Shown: one piece after another, positions 53,144 through 60,508 of the stretch | Layout of the letters: every line of letters starts with the position of its first letter | Position numbering within the stretch: position 1 is the first letter of the stretch | NCBI GenBank assembly: GCA_015066365.1 | Contig: SVON01000002.1 | Location: forward strand, 100,697 to 164,696 | DNA from: Oscillospiraceae bacterium | GTDB lineage: Bacteria; Bacillota; Clostridia; Oscillospirales; Acutalibacteraceae | DNA: 64,000 nt | Reading direction: 5' to 3' | Translations under genes and position numbers: made by a program | The notes under the pieces: model-generated | Database searches by the model: none | What the model saw: the letters and a program-made list of their open reading frames with translations, nothing else | What the model was told of the DNA's origin: nothing

Positions 53144-53812
53144 TTAGTTGTTGGTCACGCTGTTGATGATTTCGTTCACCAGATCGTCACCCTCGGTCAG
53201 ATACCAGTCGCCATCATAGCGATAGGCGGTGAAATCTTCCTGGTTGACAACCTCCTCGCCGGCAGCATTCTCGTAGGTGATCTCTACGCAGATGGTGCAG
53301 GCGTCGTCGGCCATAATGCCCTTGGCAAGGCGAGAAGAATTGGTGTTGAATTCGGCCAACTCGAGCTCGCTGTACTCATCCACCAGCAGGATCTCATAAT
53401 CGTAGCTGTCGAGATAGGCGTAGTCGTCGCCGTGGATCTTCGGCAGAGCAATCTGGCTGTAAGCGTCGTCGGACAGAGCCTCCGCCGTCATCTTTTCCTC
53501 TGCCCAATAGGGCTGCGGCTGCAGATCCTCGACACCGGAGAAATCGCCCTCAACCGCCACGGCAAAGTAATTTTCAAAGGCCGCCTCGGCACCGCCGCCG
53601 CCAAACAGCAGCAGGCACAGCAGCAGCACCACCGCCGCCGCCACAGCGGCGATGACGATGATCATCGTATTATTCTTCTTGGGGGTGGCCACGGGAGCCA
53701 CAGGAGCATAGGCGGGGGCTACGGGAGCCGCCGGGGCGGGCATAGGCTGACCGCACACGTCACAGAACTTTGCGCCATCGGCTACGTTGGCGCCACATTT
53801 TGCACAAATCAT
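53144..53812 (-). CDS. Zinc-ribbon membrane protein, copy 2
   Basis: 222 residues. Zinc ribbon CAKCGANVADGAKFCDVCG (residues 3-21), Pro/Ala/Val linker, membrane helix (about 49-70, MIIVIAAVAAAVVLLLCLLLF), then an acidic extracytoplasmic domain of about 150 residues ending DWYLTEGDDLVNEI. Very similar layout and near-identical ribbon to the upstream gene; 27 bases separate them. The outer domain resembles NTF2-like folds used in lipoproteins of gut Clostridia, but this is only a fold impression. Function unknown. Confidence 0.75.
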   Translation of the reverse strand: MICAKCGANVADGAKFCDVCGQPMPAPAAPVAPAYAPVAPVATPKKNNTMIIVIAAVAAAVVLLLCLLLFGGGGAEAAFENYFAVAVEGDFSGVEDLQPQPYWAEEKMTAEALSDDAYSQIALPKIHGDDYAYLDSYDYEILLVDEYSELELAEFNTNSSRLAKGIMADDACTICVEITYENAAGEEVVNQEDFTAYRYDGDWYLTEGDDLVNEIINSVTNN

Positions 53813-53839
53813 AACTGTTCCTCCTTTTCGTCCGTCACA

Positions 53840-54616
53840 TTACTGGTTGGACAGCGCTCTGGCATACGTTTTTACGAGATCCGCGACAACAAAGTCGCCG
53901 TCAAAAACCTCTGCGCCGGTTTCGCCATTCTTATAGAAACTGGCAGAGAGCAGGTACCAGTCACCGTCGATCTTAACGGCGGTGCGGGAGATTACGTCGT
54001 GATCCTCGTCCAGATCGCCGGAGCGCTCACGCTCGATGTGCAGGGTGACCAGCTCCTCAATGTCCTCCATCGGGATGCCGTATTTCTCGGCCAGCTTGGC
54101 CTGCACGGCCGCCAATTTGGTCTGACCCAGATCGTGCTCGCACAGAACGGTGTAGTCAAAATCCCAGTCCGGGCCGTAATCGTCGTTGTAATCGTTGCGG
54201 CTCTCGGTCGCGCTGGCCTGAGCCTTAGCAACACAGATGGGGTTCTCGGTTATCTGCTCTACGGACATACCGTATTCGCCGGTCACATAATTCCAGAACG
54301 CCTCGGGAGCCTGATCCTCTACCACAGACAGGTCGCCCTCATACTGCAACGTAAAATAATCGTCCACAACGCCCTCGCAGGAGCTACCGCCCAACAGCAG
54401 GACACCCAGCAGGACGACCACCGCCACCGCCGCCACGGCGATGAGGATGACCGGCAGACCGGCCTTCTTGGGGGCGGGAGCCGCCACAGGAGCCGCTGGG
54501 GCATAAGCAGGAGCAGCAGGAGCCACAGGAGCGGCAGGGGCCGCCATGGGCTGACCGCACACGTCACAGAATTTTGCACCATCGGCTACGTTGGCGCCAC
54601 ATTTTGCACAGAACAT
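53840..54616 (-). CDS. Zinc-ribbon membrane protein, copy 1
   Basis: 258 residues, start MFCAKCGANVADG at 54616 after GAGGAGG. Zinc ribbon, a longer Pro/Ala linker, membrane helix (about 62-82), and an acidic extracytoplasmic domain of about 170 residues with a DNDY/DDYGPDWDFDY loop and the same DGDWYLLSASF ending strand as copy 2. The first 69 bases are almost identical to those of copy 2, showing recent duplication or gene conversion of the ribbon. Function unknown. Confidence 0.75.
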   Translation of the reverse strand: MFCAKCGANVADGAKFCDVCGQPMAAPAAPVAPAAPAYAPAAPVAAPAPKKAGLPVILIAVAAVAVVVLLGVLLLGGSSCEGVVDDYFTLQYEGDLSVVEDQAPEAFWNYVTGEYGMSVEQITENPICVAKAQASATESRNDYNDDYGPDWDFDYTVLCEHDLGQTKLAAVQAKLAEKYGIPMEDIEELVTLHIERERSGDLDEDHDVISRTAVKIDGDWYLLSASFYKNGETGAEVFDGDFVVADLVKTYARALSNQ

Positions 54617-54673
54617 ATTGTTTTCCTCCTCTTTTGGATGATTTTTGCTTAATCGGGATAAGCACCTGCCGTC

Positions 54674-54702
54674 ATTATAGCATTCCACGGCGGCGGGTGC
54701 AA
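54674..54702 (-). promoter_or_regulatory. Promoter of the zinc-ribbon membrane protein operon
   Basis: On the minus strand TTGCAC (54702-54697), 17 bases, TATAAT (54679-54674). Confidence 0.8.
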
Positions 54703-54771
54703 CCTTTTTCATAAAACTTTCTGCAAATTTATACTCTTTTTCGGCAAAATTCACCTTTTTGCCGCCTTTTT

Positions 54772-54942
54772 GCCAAAAACCTGCTGGAATATTACCGAGC
54801 CGTCTACGGCGAACGGGACACCGACCATTGGTACGACCAACCGGCGGTCAACGTGTGGGTGTTCGGCCGGGAGGGGCGCGTCATCACGCTGAAAAGCGAC
54901 GTACTCACCGGTGTGGTGGAGGAGCAGGTGGAAGAACTGTAA
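54772..54942 (+). pseudogene. 3' remnant of a lost gene
   Basis: A 56-codon open frame without start or ribosome site, ending in TAA, reads AKNLLEYYRAVYGERDTDHW and later VNVWVFGREGRVITLKSDV. Codon composition is that of the GC-rich core genes and clearly protein-like, but the upstream sequence is the promoter region of the divergent zinc-ribbon operon, so the 5' part of the gene is gone. I do not recognise the family. It marks a deletion or insertion breakpoint at the left edge of the accessory region. Confidence 0.6.
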
Positions 54943-55032
54943 CCGCCAACCATAAGCCCTCCAACCCAAAAATACACGGCGGCGGGCTTTTCCTTTGTTT
55001 CTCTTTTTGAAAAAAGGGGTATTATGGGAAGC

Positions 55033-55089
55033 CTGTGGTCAAGTAAAACACCTCGGATGCAGCACAAAGCCGCATCCGGGGTGTTTTTT
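55033..55089. repeat. Dispersed terminator module, copy A
   Basis: CTGTGGTCAAG followed by the hairpin AACACCTCGGATGC/GCATCCGGGGTGTT with A/T runs. The same layout recurs at 59309-59363. Between the gene remnant (54942) and this copy there is only a weak AGCCC/GGGCT stem; between it and the next gene lies promoter module A. Confidence 0.72.
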
Positions 55090-55110
55090 GTCGTCTGGGG
55101 TAACCAAGGT

Positions 55111-55185
55111 CTTGCGCAAAACAAATTCTGCCCCCTAGTAAGCCAAGAAAAAGGGATTGAGAAAAGGGGCGAGAAATGATATAAT
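55111..55185 (+). promoter_or_regulatory. Dispersed promoter module, copy A (TauE gene promoter)
   Basis: Contains TTGAGA (55157-55162), 17 bases, TATAAT (55180-55185). Its first 44 bases match 59572-59615 at about 37 positions, and 21 bases ending in TTGAGAAAAG match 61370-61390 exactly. Confidence 0.82.
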
Positions 55186-55222
55186 ACTCTCACCGATACA
55201 TCGATTTTAATGGAGGTACCTA

Positions 55223-55999
55223 ATGAGCGCTGTTTTATTAAAAATCCTTGTGTGTTTTCTCGCAGGCGCAGGGGCAGGCATCGGAACGGGCTTTGCCGGT
55301 ATGAGCGCTGCTGCGGTGATAGGACCTATGCTGATAACCTTTTTGGGTATTCCCGCTTACGACGCGGTGGGAATCGGGCTGATCAGCGACGTTTTGGCAA
55401 GCCTTGTCAGCGCATATACCTATAAGAAAAGCGGAAACCTGGACGTGAAAAACAGCTTGCCGCTACTCGTGAGTGTTCTGATCGTCACGATGATTGGCAG
55501 CTTTGCGGCAAGCTTTCTCCCGGAGCAAGCCATGAGCGGTACGATGCAGATCGCGCTGATCATCATTGGATTGCGATTTCTGTTAAAGCCTGTGAGCAAA
55601 ACGAGGGAGCAATTTGAAGCGGTTTCCCCCAAAAGCAGACGGATCAAGGCCATTGTCGGCGGCGTATTCGTCGGATTTATCTGCGGTTTTGCAGGCGCAG
55701 GCGGCGGAATGATGCTGCTCCTTGTCCTGACAACCTTCCTCGGTTATCCCATGCATTTAGCGGTGGGGACCAGCGTGTTTATTATGGCTTTTACGGCTCT
55801 TACAGGCGGTATCAGCCACTTTATGATCGGGGGAGTTCCCGACATTCTCTCCCTTGTGCTGTGCGTTGTGTTTACCCTGCTTTGGGCAAGAATTGCATCC
55901 AACATCGCCAACAAATCGAACGCAAAGACCTTAAACCGTGTGGTGGGTGTGGTTATGATCGTTACGAGCATGGTGATCCTGGCGGTAAATTATCTTTAA
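55223..55999 (+). CDS. TauE/SafE-family sulfite/organosulfonate exporter-like protein
   Basis: 258 residues, eight predicted membrane helices in two TauE halves: GAGAGIGTGFAGMSAAAV in the first and CGFAGAGGGMMLLLVLTTFLG with HLAVGTSVFIMAFTALTGGISH in the second. Members export sulfite, sulfolactate or other sulfur anions, or take up substrates; many are unassigned. Ribosome site GGAGGT. Codon use is more AT-rich than in the core genes. Fifty-six bases upstream of a MerR-type regulator on the same strand that may be co-transcribed. Confidence 0.88.
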   Translation: MSAVLLKILVCFLAGAGAGIGTGFAGMSAAAVIGPMLITFLGIPAYDAVGIGLISDVLASLVSAYTYKKSGNLDVKNSLPLLVSVLIVTMIGSFAASFLPEQAMSGTMQIALIIIGLRFLLKPVSKTREQFEAVSPKSRRIKAIVGGVFVGFICGFAGAGGGMMLLLVLTTFLGYPMHLAVGTSVFIMAFTALTGGISHFMIGGVPDILSLVLCVVFTLLWARIASNIANKSNAKTLNRVVGVVMIVTSMVILAVNYL

Positions 56000-56055
56000 C
56001 GGTATTGACTCTGACGGTACGTTATAGTGTATACTCCTTTTCGTGAGGTGAAGAT

Positions 56056-56772
56056 ATGAAACGACGGATCAAAGAATTTAGCCTTCTCACCGGGGTCAGC
56101 GTGCGCACACTGCATTATTACGACGAGATCGGTTTGCTGAAGCCGTGCTATGTGGACGAGCAAAACAGCTATCGGTTTTACGATGAAACATCGCTGGAAC
56201 GAATGCAGGAGATCTTGTTTTACCGTGAGTTGGATTTTCCTTTGAAAAGCATTGCAGAGATCCTCGCCTCGCCGAACTACGACAAACAAAAAGCGCTTGC
56301 AGAGCAGAAGCGATTGCTGACGCTGAAGAAGGAGCGGCTCACACGGCTGATCGCAGCGCTGGAACAAGCAGAAAAAGGAGAGATTACCATGAGTGCATTT
56401 GACAACAGTGAATACGAAACTGCCCGTCAGCAGTACGAGGATGAAGCAAAGCGGCGGTGGGGCGATACCGCCGCCTATCAAGAGTATGAACAACGCGGCA
56501 ACGCCGCTGCCTCCGCCGGGCTGATGGCGGTGTTCGAAACGTTTGCGGCGGTGCAGACCGCCGGCAACGCCCCCGACAGCGAGGTGGCGCAAAAGGTGGT
56601 TGCCCGCCTGCAGGAGTACATCACCGCCCACTTCTACACCTGCACCAAGGAGATTTTATCCGGGTTGGGTCAGATGTACGTCTGCGACCCGCGGTTTCGG
56701 GAGAACATCGACCGCTACGGCGAGGGAACGGCAGACTATGCGAGCAAGGCGATCGCGGTATATTGTCGATAA
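56056..56772 (+). CDS. MerR-family regulator with TipAS effector domain
   Basis: 238 residues. N-terminal MerR winged helix (IKEFSLLTGVSVRTLHYYDEIGLLKP, then RFYDETSLERMQEILFYRELDFPLKSI), a dimerisation helix (about 78-110), and a TipAS domain (about 120-238, with RWGDTAAYQEYEQR and the terminal ENIDRYGEGTADYASKAIAVYC). TipAS binds drugs or peptides and activates target promoters with over-long spacers. GAGGTG precedes the start. The 3' half is distinctly GC-richer than the 5' half. Target unknown; the TauE gene upstream is the nearest candidate. Confidence 0.9.
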   Translation: MKRRIKEFSLLTGVSVRTLHYYDEIGLLKPCYVDEQNSYRFYDETSLERMQEILFYRELDFPLKSIAEILASPNYDKQKALAEQKRLLTLKKERLTRLIAALEQAEKGEITMSAFDNSEYETARQQYEDEAKRRWGDTAAYQEYEQRGNAAASAGLMAVFETFAAVQTAGNAPDSEVAQKVVARLQEYITAHFYTCTKEILSGLGQMYVCDPRFRENIDRYGEGTADYASKAIAVYCR

Positions 56773-56806
56773 AAAAGAGCGTAGGCAATTGCCTACGCTC
56801 TTTTTT
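56771..56806. terminator. Bidirectional terminator
   Basis: AAAAAGAGCGTAGGCAA and TTGCCTACGCTCTTTTT form a perfect palindrome between convergent genes. Confidence 0.9.
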
Positions 56807-58976
56807 ATTCTTTTTCGCTTTCTTCGGCAATCTCTTCCAGTACTTTTTTTAAGCCGATTACTAGCTGCTTTTCCGAAGGTAGCTGAATTGCACGCCGCTT
56901 AGCAACCACGTCCTCAACGATAGGCGTGAGCAAATTTCTTGCAAAGTTTTTGCGGTTAGACGAGGCAAACATATCTTTTAGCAAATCACCGGTCAGCTTG
57001 TTGCCCAACTTGTCAACCACTTTCTCTGCTTCTTCTTGATTAAGCAAATACTCCTCGGCCATATTCTTGAAAACCGATTCGATAACGCGCACCATCTCCT
57101 GTGCGTCATCCTCGATAAATGCTCCAAGAATGCCTTCCGACACCTTGCCTGCCACAGCACCCGCTCCAATAGAGCCAAGCAAACCGCCAACAAACGTGCC
57201 TATGCCCGGAAGGATAGCCGATCCGACAGCGGCGCCGGCCATCCACCCACCTGTACCACCGGCCACAGTGCTCGTAGTGTTTGCAAGGTTTTTAAATAAC
57301 TGCTTTCCGGAAATTCTGTTTCTAAAAATATTCGCAATATCAAAAGAAGACATAACCAGAACGGTGGCTCCGGCGGTGATCGCGTTGCCACGAAGTAACT
57401 TTGCGGCGCTCTTCATCGCTGCAGCACCGTATATATTCGCGCCTCCACGAAATGCATTTACAAGAAGTGCAGACGCTTTTGGTCCCATCACGGCAACAAT
57501 CGCTTCCGATCCACCCGCCATCAAACTGTTTAGTCCTGTTTTAGACAACTGACTGGCAAGCACGCTGGTAGCAAAAGCAATACCGCCCACTTTCAAACCG
57601 GAATGCGTGGCCGCTTTCAACGCTGTATCAAAGTCATCTCCATTCCACACGTAGGTAGCAAAAGTAATGGCCGCCGAAACGCCAAAAGAAGAAGTCGCCG
57701 ATACCACGCCTTTTACGGAATCATAAGTCAGCGACTCGATTGTTCCGGCTTTTGCGATGTTTTTTGCCTGTTTGTAAGTAAAGTGGCCTTTGCGAACGAT
57801 ATTCTTCGCCTCAGCGGGATCCGACACACCTTTTACTTGCCCTTTTTTTATCTTTTCCTCCATCGCTTTGACGGCAGCGTTGTATTTGTCCGAGGGCACT
57901 TCTATCTGCATCGGCTTTCCGTTTTTCATCGCATAACGGAATTCACCTTTTCCGCCATCCTTAAAGCACTCGTTGATACAGCGAGAGCCAGTAGCGCAAT
58001 ACTTAGACTGAATGTGCACACCGTCTACAATACGATCGGCTCCGTTCTTTTCGTTTCCGTCGCCGGCTAACTGCACCTTATGTCCTGCCAGGCGATCATA
58101 CAAATCATTAGCGCGCTCTGCTGCAAAACCGTGACCCTGACGAGCGTGAAATCGCTCCTCGTCAAACAATTTGTTCACGGTAGCGCGATTTCCTACCGCC
58201 ACACCGCCAATGTCTGCACTAGAAAAGCGAGAATTATTGTAGGAAATCTTTGCGGAAACTTCTTCTTGGGGCGATTTTTCCACCGCGTCTACTACCTCAT
58301 CCCAAACAGAACGGCCGTAGTCCTCTTCTTGCGCAACCTGCTCCTCAGCACCCGTTCCCACAGCATCCCTTGCTTTCGCCGCCTCTCTTTGCAAAAAGGT
58401 TTCTTCGACAATGGGTGTACTTGTTCTCTCTGCTTTAACTGTCGATTCTGCGACAACTTTTTCCGGAACAACAAAAGCGGTCTGCTCGCTATCCTTGCTC
58501 TCTTTCGGCTCCTTTGTTAATAACACAGGCGTCACGGACTTTTCAGCCGCTTTCACACGTTGCAATAATTCGTTTAAAAAAGAAAGAAGAGCAGGCTTTT
58601 GGAGATAAATGCTCGTCCAAGATATTTTAATGCCGTTATGCAAATAAATAGCAAGACCCTGATTGCAGTCTTTCTTTTGCGTATTGAACAACTCCATCTT
58701 CTCTATGTCCGCATAACGAATCTTCTGTGGTTTCTCTAAAGTTTCTAAATAATACACTTCTTCGGTAGTGAAAAGATAACCTTGCTTACCACTATTAAAA
58801 AGTGTCGTGTCGTACAAACCGATTACGCTCGAGCGATCTACACCGGACGCAAACGCCTTGATAGCATTATCCATTTGCTTAGACGAAATCTCCTCTCCAA
58901 CAAAAAAGAGAAAAGACGTTTTTATCTGTGGAGCGTATTTTCGTAATAGTTCCATCATTTCTTCGCGAGAAGTCAT
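56805..58976 (-). CDS. Large PH-like/nuclease-like/glycine-zipper protein of unknown function
   Basis: 723 residues, start MTSREEMMELL after TAGGAG. Residues about 1-142: bacterial PH-like domain (GYLFTTEEVYYLETLEKPQK, IRYADIEKMELF). About 145-245: acidic, unstructured linker. About 275-400: a compact domain with GHGFAAERANDLYDRLAGH and GADRIVDGVHIQSKYC; D314, Q323 and K325 follow the D-x(n)-QxK variant of the PD-(D/E)xK nuclease core. About 425-560: alternating hydrophobic helices. About 570-612: glycine zipper (AGGTGGWMAGAAVGSA, GGLLGSIGAGAVAG), a motif of membrane-inserting proteins. A charged helical end follows. No signal peptide. AT-richer than the core; own promoter and terminators. 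Could be an abortive-infection or inter-bacterial effector; not tested and not recognised as a named system. Confidence 0.65.
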   Translation of the reverse strand: MTSREEMMELLRKYAPQIKTSFLFFVGEEISSKQMDNAIKAFASGVDRSSVIGLYDTTLFNSGKQGYLFTTEEVYYLETLEKPQKIRYADIEKMELFNTQKKDCNQGLAIYLHNGIKISWTSIYLQKPALLSFLNELLQRVKAAEKSVTPVLLTKEPKESKDSEQTAFVVPEKVVAESTVKAERTSTPIVEETFLQREAAKARDAVGTGAEEQVAQEEDYGRSVWDEVVDAVEKSPQEEVSAKISYNNSRFSSADIGGVAVGNRATVNKLFDEERFHARQGHGFAAERANDLYDRLAGHKVQLAGDGNEKNGADRIVDGVHIQSKYCATGSRCINECFKDGGKGEFRYAMKNGKPMQIEVPSDKYNAAVKAMEEKIKKGQVKGVSDPAEAKNIVRKGHFTYKQAKNIAKAGTIESLTYDSVKGVVSATSSFGVSAAITFATYVWNGDDFDTALKAATHSGLKVGGIAFATSVLASQLSKTGLNSLMAGGSEAIVAVMGPKASALLVNAFRGGANIYGAAAMKSAAKLLRGNAITAGATVLVMSSFDIANIFRNRISGKQLFKNLANTTSTVAGGTGGWMAGAAVGSAILPGIGTFVGGLLGSIGAGAVAGKVSEGILGAFIEDDAQEMVRVIESVFKNMAEEYLLNQEEAEKVVDKLGNKLTGDLLKDMFASSNRKNFARNLLTPIVEDVVAKRRAIQLPSEKQLVIGLKKVLEEIAEESEKE

Positions 58977-59009
58977 ATAATCACTCCTAATTACACCTGT
59001 ATACGATTT

Positions 59010-59037
59010 ATTTTATCACTCTTTTTTGAATTTTCAA
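59010..59037 (-). promoter_or_regulatory. Promoter of the 723-residue protein gene
   Basis: On the minus strand TTGAAA (59037-59032), 16 bases, TAAAAT (59015-59010), about 35 bases before the start. Confidence 0.72.
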
Positions 59038-59099
59038 GGCTCATTGTTATTCAAAAACGCTGCGCTTTTTCGGGAGATCTCGTTTTCAGCGTTGAATAA

Positions 59100-59138
59100 G
59101 AAAAGGAAGAGTAGGCGGTTTCCTACTCTTCCTTTTTT
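59100..59138. terminator. Terminator attached to a tRNA 3'-end fragment
   Basis: AGGAAGAGTAGG and CCTACTCTTCCT pair around CGGTTT. On the minus strand it directly follows the CCA end of the fragment at 59138-59165, as in a real tRNA gene; on plus it ends in TTTTTT. Confidence 0.82.
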
Positions 59139-59165
59139 GGTCGAGGTGACTGGAGTTGAACCAGC
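59138..59165 (-). other. tRNA 3'-end fragment (candidate attachment core)
   Basis: On the minus strand GCTGG-TTCAACT-CCAGT forms a T-arm with a seven-base TTCAAxx loop, then CACCTCG as acceptor 3' strand, A, and CCA. No D-arm, anticodon arm or acceptor 5' strand (CGAGGTG) is found upstream, so it is not a full tRNA. Such fragments mark integration of tyrosine-recombinase elements into tRNA genes. Confidence 0.65.
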
Positions 59166-59187
59166 TTGGACTTGTTCCCAAAGAAAT

Positions 59188-59290
59188 CCGGAGTACCTGT
59201 TTCCGCTTGTTTCCGGGCATTTCCGCCCCTTTCCGCTCGGAAACAGATGCTTTCCGGCGCTCTTGTCTCCACTGTTTCCGTGTACTCCGG
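59188..59290. repeat. Inverted-repeat-bounded array of phased TTTCCG boxes
   Basis: CCGGAGTAC (59188-59196) and GTACTCCGG (59282-59290) bound the array. Inside, TTTCCG occurs at 59200, 59210, 59220 and 59230, exactly 10 bp apart, again at 59251 and 59275, and once inverted (CGGAAA, 59238). CTGTTTCCG is next to both ends. Non-coding. Layout is that of an ordered protein-binding site such as recombinase arm sites. Confidence 0.75.
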
Positions 59291-59308
59291 TCGTGTCTGT
59301 GGGATAAA

Positions 59309-59363
59309 CTGTGGTCAAGCAAAACACCCCGAATGCAGCTCTCGCCGCATTCGAGGTGTTTTT
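59309..59363. repeat. Dispersed terminator module, copy B
   Basis: CTGTGGTCAAG followed by AACACCCCGAATGC/GCATTCGAGGTGTT and T run; same layout as 55033-55089 with compensating stem changes. Ends at the stop codon of the micro-gene on the minus strand and can end its transcript. Confidence 0.72.
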
Positions 59364-59517
59364 ATTTCTCAACAATTTCAAATTCTTCGGGTGGATATAA
59401 GTAATCCTCTCCAGTATTATCAACGATTCTGTAATAGGTTTGTTCAATGGCAATGACTTCATATATTTGCCCGTTTGTGAGCGATACACCTGTTTCGCAT
59501 ATATATTTAATTTTCAT
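59362..59517 (-). CDS. Small conserved protein, SH3-like, unknown function
   Basis: 51 residues, start MKIKYICETGVSLTNG at 59517 with GAAGGA upstream. Reads as a small beta-barrel: NGQIYEVIAIEQTYYRIVDN and GEDYLYPPEEFEIVEK. This pattern (KYI..TGVSLTNGxIYEV...YRIxDxTGEDYLYPP) is widespread among small Clostridial proteins, always of unknown function. It lies between the terminator module and the promoter module that are adjacent in copy A, as if inserted in a cassette. Confidence 0.72.
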   Translation of the reverse strand: MKIKYICETGVSLTNGQIYEVIAIEQTYYRIVDNTGEDYLYPPEEFEIVEK

Positions 59518-59571
59518 TTTCGATCCTTCTTTCGTGTGTATGGTAACTCTGTTCGCCCCAAAAGTCAAGTC

Positions 59572-59615
59572 CTTTCGCGAAACAAATTTTGCCCCGCAGT
59601 AAACAAAGAAAAAGG
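59572..59615 (+). repeat. Dispersed promoter module, copy B (5' part only)
   Basis: 44 bases matching 55111-55154 at about 37 positions; the 22 bases from CCGCAGTAAACAAAG on are identical to copy C. The -35/-10 part of the module is replaced here by an unrelated promoter. Confidence 0.75.
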
Positions 59616-59637
59616 TGCGAGAGCAACAGCGCGTTGC

Positions 59638-59666
59638 TTGTGATTCACGCGGCAATCTGTTATAAT
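59638..59666 (+). promoter_or_regulatory. Promoter of the XRE/zinc-ribbon regulator
   Basis: TTGTGA (59638-59643), 17 bases, TATAAT (59661-59666). The palindrome GCAACAGCGCGTTGC just upstream (59622-59636) could be an operator. Confidence 0.75.
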
Positions 59667-59698
59667 ATAGCCATAGTAAACAAGGGGCGGTAAAACAT

Positions 59699-60463
59699 AT
59701 GGAAACAAAAGATATTATTCTTGAACTCAGAACGAAACATGGACTCTCCCAGGAGGAACTTGCCGAAAAGGTATTTGTCACCCGTCAGGCGGTCAGCCGT
59801 TGGGAGAACGGCGAAACGGTGCCCAACACCGAAACGCTGAAGCTTCTCTCTAAACTCTTCGATGTTTCGATCAACACGCTCCTCGGCTCTCCGAGAGAGC
59901 TTATTTGCCAATGCTGTGGTATGCCGCTGGAGGATAGCAATGTCAGCCGCGAGAAAGATGGAATCTTCAACGAAGATTATTGCAAGTGGTGCTATGCTGA
60001 CGGCGAGTATATGTATCACGATATGGACGAGCTGATCGAGGTCTGTGTAGCGAATATGGCAAGCGAAGCCTTCCCCTCGGAGCAGGCTCGTGCGTACTTG
60101 AAGGAAATGCTCCCCAAACTTGACTATTGGAAGAAATATAAAAACCTTGACGATGGCGGAAAGTTTGAAGAATTCAAGCATACACTGATCGATGAGATCA
60201 ACGCCCTTGGTGTGGAAGGAATGCCGAAGCTTGAAACGCTCAACGCGCTTGTGGGCGGTTACGTCAATCTTGAATACCGCCTCCCTAACGGGAATACCGT
60301 CAAATTCCTCGACGATAATGCCACCTATCTGGGAAATCAGCTGGAATGCGAATTCGGAACAGACCGTTGCTTCGGCGTAGTCGCCAATATGGATTTTATT
60401 CTCATTTGCACCTACGAAGAAAACGGCGAAAATCCCGAGCTTCTTATCTATAAAAAAAGATAA
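59699..60463 (+). CDS. XRE-family regulator with zinc-ribbon and effector domain
   Basis: 254 residues. Helix-turn-helix (residues 1-60, HGLSQEELAEKVFVTRQAVSRWENGETVPN), a putative zinc ribbon (LICQCCGMPLEDSNVSREKDG...YCKWCYADGEY) with four Cys, a helical part (DMDELIEVCVANMA...YLKEMLPKLDYWKKYK), and a C-terminal domain of about 90 residues. The ribbon-plus-helical block is known from XRE and GyrI-like proteins of Firmicutes. GGGGCGG precedes the ATG at short distance. Target unknown. Confidence 0.85.
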   Translation: METKDIILELRTKHGLSQEELAEKVFVTRQAVSRWENGETVPNTETLKLLSKLFDVSINTLLGSPRELICQCCGMPLEDSNVSREKDGIFNEDYCKWCYADGEYMYHDMDELIEVCVANMASEAFPSEQARAYLKEMLPKLDYWKKYKNLDDGGKFEEFKHTLIDEINALGVEGMPKLETLNALVGGYVNLEYRLPNGNTVKFLDDNATYLGNQLECEFGTDRCFGVVANMDFILICTYEENGENPELLIYKKR

Positions 60464-60466
60464 AAA

Positions 60467-60508
60467 TTGCCGATGAGATGGATCGCTCCACCTCATCGGC
60501 TTTTACGT
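60467..60508. terminator. Bidirectional terminator with GCCGATGAG stem
   Basis: TTGCCGATGAGATGG pairs with CCACCTCATCGGC. The same GCCGATGAG/CTCATCGGC stem closes the terminator at 63128-63170. Confidence 0.82.

Noticed and set aside
59200..59280. Regularly spaced TTTCCG units as a possible CRISPR array
   Set aside because: Repeat of six bases with four-base spacers is far too short; no cas genes nearby.
59026..59307. Plus- and minus-strand frames of 75-150 codons around the tRNA fragment
   Set aside because: They run through the tRNA fragment, terminator and phased TTTCCG array; the peptides are of the kind repeatedly mis-called next to integration sites.
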